Below are positions 57,716-63,104 of a DNA stretch of 63,104 nucleotides, in pieces (position 1 is the stretch's first letter; each line of letters begins with the position of its first letter). Origin of the DNA: a virus. The position numbers were made by a program, and so were the translations under genes. The notes beneath the pieces are model-generated. The model was not told the DNA's origin. It did no database searches and saw nothing but the letters and a program-made list of their open reading frames with translations. The stretch is from IMG/VR virus record IMGVR_UViG_3300048927_000230, positions 1 to 63,104 of that record, one strand, 5' to 3'.

Positions 57716-58246
57716 ATGGCAAAGCCGCCCCGTTGGCTGACGTATGCAAAGACGCTGATTGGCGTCCGCGAAATCGTCGGCCCAAAGCATTCCCCGACGA
57801 TTATGGGCTGGATCAAAGCCCTTGGCGCCAAAGTCCTCGGCATCAATGTGACCGACGATGAAACGCCATGGTGCGGCACCTTTGTCGCGCACGTCATGCA
57901 GACCATGGCAATAAAGCCTCCCGCCGTTGCTGTCCGCGCTTCTTCGTGGGCGACGTGGGGGCGGGCGCTGGTTGGGCCGCGCCCTGGCTGCGTCCTCGTC
58001 TTTACGCGCACTGGCGGCGGACACGTGGGCCTGTATGTGGGCGAAGGCGTGGTTACGCTAGGCGGCAAGAAGGTCGAAGCCTATCGCGTCCTTGGCGGCA
58101 ACCAGTCAAACGCCGTCAATGAAACGTGGATCGCAAAAGACCGGCTGGCGCCCGGCGGCCTGCGCTGGCCCCTGAATGAACCCCTTCCGCCCGTCGAGCG
58201 TGTGGTGCTGACTGCGGCCGGGTCGCTGTCGGAGAATGAGGCATGA
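57716..58246 (+). CDS. Endolysin candidate (TIGR02594/NlpC-P60-like)
   Basis: The product is 176 residues. WLTYAKTLIGVREIVGPKHS, TPWCGTFVAHVMQTMAIKPP (Cys nucleophile), VFTRTGGGHVGLYVGEGVVT (His) and RVLGGNQSNAVNETWIAKDR match the TIGR02594 family, a Cys/His peptidase fold. AAAGGAG precedes ATG 57716. It should cut peptidoglycan during lysis; no signal peptide, so it needs a holin. Confidence 0.82.
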   Translation: MAKPPRWLTYAKTLIGVREIVGPKHSPTIMGWIKALGAKVLGINVTDDETPWCGTFVAHVMQTMAIKPPAVAVRASSWATWGRALVGPRPGCVLVFTRTGGGHVGLYVGEGVVTLGGKKVEAYRVLGGNQSNAVNETWIAKDRLAPGGLRWPLNEPLPPVERVVLTAAGSLSENEA

Positions 58247-58416
58247 GCAAGACTGTTGCCTTCGTGCGTCGTCGCCTTGGCGAACGGTCGACGTGGACGG
58301 GCATTGTGCTGGCCGTAACTGGCGCGGCCATCGTCCCGGAGCCTTATAGTTGGCTGGCATTGGCCGCAGGTGTAATCGGCGCGATTGTCCCTGACGGCCC
58401 GGTCGGGGCTGCATAG
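58243..58416 (+). CDS. 57-residue holin-like membrane protein
   Basis: From ATG 58243 (overlapping the endolysin stop) to TAG 58414-58416. A short basic N-terminus (VAFVRRRLGERSTW), then two hydrophobic segments (GIVLAVTGAAIV and WLALAAGVIGAIV). Size, charge and place between endolysin and Rz fit a class II holin. Below usual ORF cut-offs. Confidence 0.65.
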   Translation: MSKTVAFVRRRLGERSTWTGIVLAVTGAAIVPEPYSWLALAAGVIGAIVPDGPVGAA

Positions 58417-58799
58417 TGCCTGCGCTTCTTGCCCGGTTCATCCCCCACATAGCCGCCGCGCTGGCGATAGTTGGCGCGGTGTGGTGGATCAATGACGCGG
58501 GATATGAGCGGGCGCAGGCCGATCAAGCGGCGCTTGAAAAGCGCCTGACGGCGCGGATTGACGCCACCGTTGCCGACATTGATCGCGTGACTGCCGATCG
58601 CTTGGGCGGAATTGACGCTGCCGATCGAACCATCATTCAACCTCTTTTGACGCGGGAGATTGCCGGTGCGCCGCGCTATTCCGATCCTGATTGCGCTCTT
58701 ACTCCCGGCGTGTTCGATGCGCTCAACCGGGCCATCGCCCTTTCGGCCACTGTCGGCGCAAACGGCCAGCCCGTGCCCGCCGCTGCCTCCGCTGATTGA
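58416..58799 (+). CDS. Rz: i-spanin (Rz-like)
   Basis: The product is 127 residues from GTG 58416. An N-terminal membrane anchor (FIPHIAAALAIVGAVWWI) and a long periplasmic coiled coil (QAALEKRLTARIDATVADID) are the Rz layout. It spans the periplasm to the Rz1 lipoprotein for outer-membrane disruption. Overlaps the holin stop by one base. Confidence 0.8.
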   Translation: MPALLARFIPHIAAALAIVGAVWWINDAGYERAQADQAALEKRLTARIDATVADIDRVTADRLGGIDAADRTIIQPLLTREIAGAPRYSDPDCALTPGVFDALNRAIALSATVGANGQPVPAAASAD

Positions 58800-58926
58800 C
58801 GGTATGCTCGGCACGCTGGCGCAGGGCTACAAAGACGCCGCCGTCGCTTATGCTGAATGTCAGCAAAAGCACGCGGGCGCGGTGGCGTCCTATGAGGCTG
58901 CGCGCACCGGAGGCGTGATCAAATGA
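58660..58926 (+). CDS. Rz1: o-spanin lipoprotein (Rz1-like), overlapping Rz
   Basis: The product is 88 residues from TTG 58660 (or GTG 58666), in the +1 frame inside the last part of Rz and running 127 bases beyond it. A signal peptide with LLLPACSM lipobox, then a Pro-rich segment (SPCPPLPPLIDG). This is the embedded Rz/Rz1 arrangement. Ends overlapping the next gene. Confidence 0.8.
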   Translation: MPVRRAIPILIALLLPACSMRSTGPSPFRPLSAQTASPCPPLPPLIDGMLGTLAQGYKDAAVAYAECQQKHAGAVASYEAARTGGVIK

Positions 58927-59249
58927 GCGCCAACGAAATCATTGCGCTCGCTGGCCTAGTCCTGACGGGTGCGGGCGGCTTCGTGGTCGTGATCATGCGC
59001 TTTGGCAAGGTTGAGGCGGTGGCGGAGGCCGCGCTCGCTGCGGCGGAAGGCGCGGAAATCAAAGCCGATACCGCCGACAAGGAACTGTCCGAATTTAAGG
59101 AACGGGTCGCGCGGGAATATGCCACCTCGGCAATGGTCGTTGCAGTCGAAGGCCGCGTGGTCGCTGCCATCGACCGGCTAGGCGATCGCATTGACCGCAT
59201 TCTTGAATCCCGCCCCGTCACGCCCGCCCGGCGTCCATCAGCCAAGTAA
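58923..59249 (+). CDS. Membrane-anchored coiled-coil protein
   Basis: The product is 108 residues. One transmembrane segment (IIALAGLVLTGAGGFVVVIM) then a charged helix (VEAVAEAALAAAEGAEIKAD) to the end. XhlA-like or lysis accessory by place and shape; unassigned. ATGA overlap with Rz1. Confidence 0.7.
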   Translation: MSANEIIALAGLVLTGAGGFVVVIMRFGKVEAVAEAALAAAEGAEIKADTADKELSEFKERVAREYATSAMVVAVEGRVVAAIDRLGDRIDRILESRPVTPARRPSAK

Positions 59250-59257
59250 GGTTCTTC

Positions 59258-60433
59258 ATGGCAAAGCATGCAATCGATCCAGAATTGAAAGAGTGGGCGA
59301 CCAAGCGGCAGGGCGAATATATCGACGCCGTCAACGCCCACGGTGGCAAGCGCGCCGCCGCGCGCGCCCTTGGAGTTGATATGGCCTGCGTAGTTCGGGG
59401 CATTGCTGCCGTCGAAAAGCGGGCGGCGGCGGCGGGCTATGCGCCCGGCCATTTCGAGGATGGAGTGGCGCCCGGCTATCGCATGGGCAAGGTTACGGTG
59501 CAGCGCGGTCCTGGGGGCGAAGTCGAGCGAACATGGGAACGCCAATCCCCCGATGCGGACGCGATGCGTGAGGCGATGGAGGAGGCTGCCGCAGCGATGG
59601 CCGCCGATCTGCCGCGCGCCCTGCCGGTTCCCGCGCCGACGAAAACAGGCTGCGCTGCCCATGCCCTATGCAACCTGTTCACGATCACCGATGCGCATGT
59701 TGGAATGCTGGCGTGGCAGCGGGAAGGTGGCGATAGCTGGGATTTGAAGATTGCGGAGCAAACGCTTGTCGATTGTTTCGCGCATATGATCCAGGCTGCG
59801 CCGCGTGCGCGGGTGGCCGTCGTCAATCAGCTTGGTGATCTAATGCACTTCGACGGGCTGGACGCAGTGACGCCATCGCACGGGCATTTACTTGACGCGG
59901 ATGGCAGGTTTTCGAAGGTGGTGGGCGTGGCCATCCGCATCCTCCGGCGTGTCATCGATATGGCGCTTGCCACCCATGACGAAGTTCATGTCGTTATGGC
60001 GGAGGGCAATCATGATTTGGCATCCTCCGTTTGGCTGCGGCATATGTTCGCCGCGCTCTATGAGAATGAGCCGCGCCTGACCGTCAACGATAGCGAATTG
60101 CCATATTACGTCTATCAACATGGCTCGGTGATGCTGGGCTTTCACCATGGCCACAAAAAGAAGAATGAGGGGCTGCCGCAGCATTTCGCGACGCAATATG
60201 CACGCGTGTGGGGTGACACGACGCACCGCTATGCCCACGTCGGCCATCGACACCACGTCGAAGAGAAAGAGCATAGCGGCATGAAGGTCATTCAGCATTC
60301 TACCTTGGCCGCCCGCGACGCCTACGCTGCACGCGGGGGCTGGCACACCATGCGGCAGGCGATTGCCATCACCTATCATGAGCGCCATGGCGAAGTCGCC
60401 CGCGCAACCGTCACACCCGGAATGCTCCAGTAA
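59258..60433 (+). CDS. Calcineurin-like metallophosphoesterase with N-terminal HTH
   Basis: The product is 391 residues. The N-terminus (RAAARALGVDMACVVRGIAA) is helix-turn-helix-like. The catalytic part shows ITDAHVGML (D-x-H), GDLMHFD, EGNHDLAS, FHHGHKKK and VGHRHHVEE, the ligands of a calcineurin-type phosphoesterase. In phages such proteins may be DNA or nucleotide phosphoesterases. Own ribosome site; late position. Confidence 0.82.
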   Translation: MAKHAIDPELKEWATKRQGEYIDAVNAHGGKRAAARALGVDMACVVRGIAAVEKRAAAAGYAPGHFEDGVAPGYRMGKVTVQRGPGGEVERTWERQSPDADAMREAMEEAAAAMAADLPRALPVPAPTKTGCAAHALCNLFTITDAHVGMLAWQREGGDSWDLKIAEQTLVDCFAHMIQAAPRARVAVVNQLGDLMHFDGLDAVTPSHGHLLDADGRFSKVVGVAIRILRRVIDMALATHDEVHVVMAEGNHDLASSVWLRHMFAALYENEPRLTVNDSELPYYVYQHGSVMLGFHHGHKKKNEGLPQHFATQYARVWGDTTHRYAHVGHRHHVEEKEHSGMKVIQHSTLAARDAYAARGGWHTMRQAIAITYHERHGEVARATVTPGMLQ

Positions 60434-60501
60434 CGAGGCCATCTAAGCAGGCCGATTGACCGAAATCGGCTGCGCTATCGTCCGCGCAAAGGAGTTTTTG
60501 C

Positions 60502-62475
60502 ATGGCAAAGCGCGGTGGTGTCGTATCGGTTTCCAGGGCTGACGGGGTTAGCCTGTTCTGGTCATCTGACGGCACGACGTCCGGCGTCCTGACGCCGATC
60601 GATCCGAATGGGAGCGTTCGGGCCTACTTTACGGCGCAGGGGGATTCTCGATATTGGGCAAGCCCGAATGGGCAGGTTGTCGACATCGGACTGGCTACGG
60701 GGGGCGTTGTGCCGCCGACGCCCGTGCGTGCATTCGGCGCCGTCGCCACGACTCATGACGCATCTACCGGCCAGACCTATTACGCGCCAGCAGGAATGAC
60801 GAATCCCCAATGGTATCGCGAGGCTCTAACCAGCGACCGGACCAAGACACTGATCGCCGGGGCGACGGGCGCATCCTATGTGGCGATGGCAGCAGATGAG
60901 CGGTCCCGCCTTGGCGTGCAGGGCATGGTCAACGGAGTTCTGACTTTTGCGGTGGCGATCCCCGATGTTCGCCCCGCTCCGATCGTTCTTATCGGCGCGC
61001 AGACCATCACGGGCTGGACCACCAACGCCGGGGTACTGGCTGACGATACGGCCATCAAGTTTCGCGGCAATCAATCCATCAAACTGACCTTGGCCGGAGT
61101 CGCAGGCGCGACCATGACCGCCCCCGCAACCGGCATTACCGATGTTCCGACGAACCTTGGCGTTATCACGTCCTTCTTTCGCGTGCCGACTGATTGGGTT
61201 GATTCCCTTTCCTTCACCAGCGTTGACACGCGCATTGGTGTAAGTGGCACTTATTACGGCCAAACCAACAAGGTTTGGAACGGATCGGCCGTTTCAGCGG
61301 ACGTGACCGGCCCTACGGGCTTGGCCACTTCGATTAAAAATGGCGGCTGGAGGGTTCACGCCTTCAATGTTAACGAAGTCGATACGCTAAAGGATTTCGC
61401 GACGCCTCAGGTCATTCAGGCCCGCGCCGTTGTAGGGTCGCAAAACCCCTATAACGCCAGCATGAATTTCGGCGGCGCGCTTGCGAAGTCCGGCGGGCGG
61501 CCGTCGTTGGTTCTCACGGGCGACGACAGCTATAATAATCTGGCGAAGCTGCATCCGATACTAGAGCAATATCAAATCCCTCTAACGCTCTTTGTGGCCC
61601 CCAATTATGTCGGGAACGCCACCGCGCTGGCCTATGAGCAAATGCGGTGGATGAAGTCGACCGGGCTTTATGAGTTCCAATGCAACGGGAAGATGGATGA
61701 CACCACGTCCATGATTTCCATGGCGACGATGGACGAGGCTGTCACCAGTCTTTCCACCGGCCTGCTGGGGGTTCGTCAAAAGGTCATTTCCGAAGGGCTG
61801 AACGACAACCCAATGGCCCTGTGCTACCCGTTCGGATCGGTGGGCAATGTGCCGCCGACAGTCGGTCTTGCCAATGTCAACAAAACCATCGACTCGAACA
61901 TCGTAACCGTACCCAGCACATCGGGCCTCGTGCAAGGCTCCGTGCTGGATAGCGTCGGGCTGCCCAAAGGCACGACCATTTCGCTGATCATGGACGGAAC
62001 GACGCTGCAACTGTCCGCGAATGCAACCGCCACGAACACGCTGGTAGGACGCGCCACCGACATGTCGGGCATTTTCGCGGCGGCGAAGCTGGTGGACGCC
62101 ATTGCGGCCACGGGCTACTTCAAGATAGGCCGGACCACGAGCGGAACGGTGCCGAAATCCGCTATTGTCCCGCATCGGTTCGGCCTGGGTGATCTGCGCC
62201 AATCCTTGACGTTCCCCGGAACTTCCCTGTCCACCCGCACCGATCTGGGGGTGGATATGTGCAACGCCATGGACCTGATGATTGCGCGAGGCGGCGCGAT
62301 GATGCCCTACCTTCACATTGTGGACGACACCAGCGCCAGCGGCTTGAGAACGTCCGAAGCGGACGTGGCAATGATCTGCGCATATGCGGCAGCACGGCGA
62401 AACGCGGGCGAAATGGACCCGCTATTCTGCTCCCACCTGTGGGCTGGGTATGGGGGCGCGTCGCCGCCGATCTAA
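60502..62475 (+). CDS. Polysaccharide-deacetylase-like surface protein
   Basis: The product is 657 residues. An N-terminal 70 residues of fibre-like repeats, a central beta domain (about 150-310), and a NodB-like fold from about 330: VLTGDDSY replaces TFDDG, LTLFVAPNYVG is conserved, and CYPFGS fits motif 3. But the second motif, usually with two His, reads EFQCNGKMDD here. Residues about 450-518 are an inserted Ig-like stretch. Probably binds or trims cell-surface polysaccharide. GGAG precedes ATG 60502. Confidence 0.72.
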   Translation: MAKRGGVVSVSRADGVSLFWSSDGTTSGVLTPIDPNGSVRAYFTAQGDSRYWASPNGQVVDIGLATGGVVPPTPVRAFGAVATTHDASTGQTYYAPAGMTNPQWYREALTSDRTKTLIAGATGASYVAMAADERSRLGVQGMVNGVLTFAVAIPDVRPAPIVLIGAQTITGWTTNAGVLADDTAIKFRGNQSIKLTLAGVAGATMTAPATGITDVPTNLGVITSFFRVPTDWVDSLSFTSVDTRIGVSGTYYGQTNKVWNGSAVSADVTGPTGLATSIKNGGWRVHAFNVNEVDTLKDFATPQVIQARAVVGSQNPYNASMNFGGALAKSGGRPSLVLTGDDSYNNLAKLHPILEQYQIPLTLFVAPNYVGNATALAYEQMRWMKSTGLYEFQCNGKMDDTTSMISMATMDEAVTSLSTGLLGVRQKVISEGLNDNPMALCYPFGSVGNVPPTVGLANVNKTIDSNIVTVPSTSGLVQGSVLDSVGLPKGTTISLIMDGTTLQLSANATATNTLVGRATDMSGIFAAAKLVDAIAATGYFKIGRTTSGTVPKSAIVPHRFGLGDLRQSLTFPGTSLSTRTDLGVDMCNAMDLMIARGGAMMPYLHIVDDTSASGLRTSEADVAMICAYAAARRNAGEMDPLFCSHLWAGYGGASPPI

Positions 62476-62689
62476 CGCCAAGGCGCGCTTGCCCCGACTC
62501 GTCGTTCCCAATATGTTCCTCATTATGGATGACGAAGATCAGGGCAAGCGCGATGCAACCGAAGCGGTGGTGGGGTATTTCCACGCCAAGCGAAAGATGG
62601 CCAAAGAGGCCCGGAAAGGTGCGGCAAAATCGGTGCAGATGCACCATCGGGCGAACACCGATTGGTGGAACGATGTTTGGCGAAAGTGA
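62450..62689 (+). CDS. Small basic hypothetical protein, last phage gene
   Basis: The product is 79 residues from ATG 62450, overlapping the previous gene. It is Arg/Lys-rich with FHAKRKMAKEARKGAAKSVQ and ends HHRANTDWWNDVWRK. Unassigned. Start not certain. Confidence 0.5.
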   Translation: MGARRRRSNAKARLPRLVVPNMFLIMDDEDQGKRDATEAVVGYFHAKRKMAKEARKGAAKSVQMHHRANTDWWNDVWRK

Positions 62690-62737
62690 TTCGATTGTTC
62701 GTAGGCGTTCGTTGGCGTTCAGCAGGAACCGCGCAAA

Positions 62738-62759
62738 AAGTGGGCATCGGAGTGGGCGT
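62738..62759. repeat. Integrase arm-type sites, right arm
   Basis: AAGTGGGCAT at 62738-62747 is identical to 289-298 and 313-322. AGTGGGCGT at 62751-62759 differs by one base. Located 45-67 bases inside attR, mirroring the left arm. Confidence 0.55.
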
Positions 62760-62804
62760 GCACTACGCCTTATGGACTAGCATGTTGAAAATAATCGGAA
62801 ATAT

Positions 62805-62821
62805 GCATCCGTAATGGAACC
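62805..62821. repeat. attR core
   Basis: Second perfect copy of GCATCCGTAATGGAACC. Phage genes end about 115 bases before it and host sequence follows. Integration was intergenic, upstream of the lipoprotein gene at 62960. Confidence 0.9.
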
Positions 62822-62959
62822 TTGCGGCTTTATCCTGAGTTAAACCCCCCGGCCGTGATCCGTTCACCCGAGGGGAGGCACAGTCGGTCATTATGGGATT
62901 GTTCGTTTCGCTGTGCTCGGCTTGTCACTCAATTCCTAGTTAACCAAGGAGAAAAAAAT

Positions 62960-63104
62960 ATGTCGCCGTCTATGATGAAAATCGCACCTTTGGCCCTCGT
63001 TGTCGTGGGTTCTCTGGGGCTGGGCGGTTGCGCCACCAAGGGTTTCGTGCGTGAGCAGGTTGGCGCGGTGAACCAGCGCGTCGATGCGCTCGACAGCCGC
63101 CTTC
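62960..63104 (+). CDS. Host lipoprotein, OmpA-family-like (partial at window end)
   Basis: The first 48 codons only. A signal peptide (IAPLALVVVGSLGLGGC) ends in the lipobox LGGC; the mature part begins ATKGFVREQVGAVNQRVDAL, a coiled-coil start as in lipoproteins with an OmpA-type C-terminal domain in sphingomonads. AAGGAG precedes ATG 62960. The prophage lies about 140 bases upstream and may alter its promoter. Confidence 0.75.
   Translation, partial: MSPSMMKIAPLALVVVGSLGLGGCATKGFVREQVGAVNQRVDALDSRL

Noticed and set aside
1-63104. CRISPR arrays, insertion sequences or toxin-antitoxin pairs
   Set aside because: No regular spacer-repeat units, transposase motifs or recognisable toxin family were seen.

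Overview
The window holds an essentially complete temperate tailed phage (about 62.7 kb) integrated in the chromosome of a GC-rich alphaproteobacterium, most likely a sphingomonad. A perfect 17-bp direct repeat, GCATCCGTAATGGAACC, brackets it (149-165 and 62805-62821, read as attL and attR). A tyrosine integrase lies just inside attL. Outside attR begins a host lipoprotein of the type found at the N-terminus of OmpA-family proteins. The alphaproteobacterial placement also rests on a circularly permuted (two-piece) tmRNA gene inside the prophage.

Layout from left to right. (1) attL, integrase arm sites, two small zinc-finger proteins and the integrase (149-2322). (2) A short regulatory block with an XRE-type regulator and a large paired palindrome (2335-3324). 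(3) A leftward operon of about twenty overlapping genes (10628 to 3321) containing a full-length DNA polymerase sliding clamp, an excisionase-like protein, a DUF4031/SLOG pair and many tiny proteins. (4) The immunity region: a CI-like repressor (11463 to 10759) with tightly packed promoters. (5) A rightward replication/recombination/modification operon (11604-23167): RecA-like ATPase, DUF669 protein, Cas4/RecB-like nuclease, N6A/N4C methyltransferase, helicase, C5 methyltransferase, and a primase-polymerase/ATPase. (6) Two leftward operons of small accessory proteins (23870-23194 and 30503-23970). (7) VRR-NUC nuclease, dNMP kinase and packaging genes, then a lambda-type head module (33955-42337). 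(8) A P2-type contractile tail module (42334-56492), interrupted by a noncoding RNA island of about 1.9 kb (43541-45469) with tRNA genes, a tmRNA and a long highly structured stretch. (9) BRO-type antirepressor, lysis cassette (endolysin, holin-like, Rz/Rz1), metallophosphoesterase and a deacetylase-like surface protein (56797-62689), then attR.

How it works together. The repressor has the S24 fold but seems to lack the catalytic Ser/Lys pair, and the phage carries a BRO antirepressor. Induction by antirepressor is therefore likelier than RecA-stimulated self-cleavage. Promoters scattered over the genome share one design: a TTGACA-like -35, a 17-bp palindromic spacer and a TAT-type -10. They are often preceded by ATCCGT words repeated every 10 bp. 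This looks like a dispersed operator system controlling isolated cassettes, including the antirepressor. The phage has a clamp and a primase but no recognisable replicative polymerase, so it presumably adapts the host replisome. It also brings its own translation accessories (tRNAs and tmRNA).

Most interesting: the phage-borne two-piece tmRNA with the diagnostic G3-U70 pair and a 14-residue tag; the adjoining 0.9-kb structured RNA candidate; and the genome-wide promoter/operator family.
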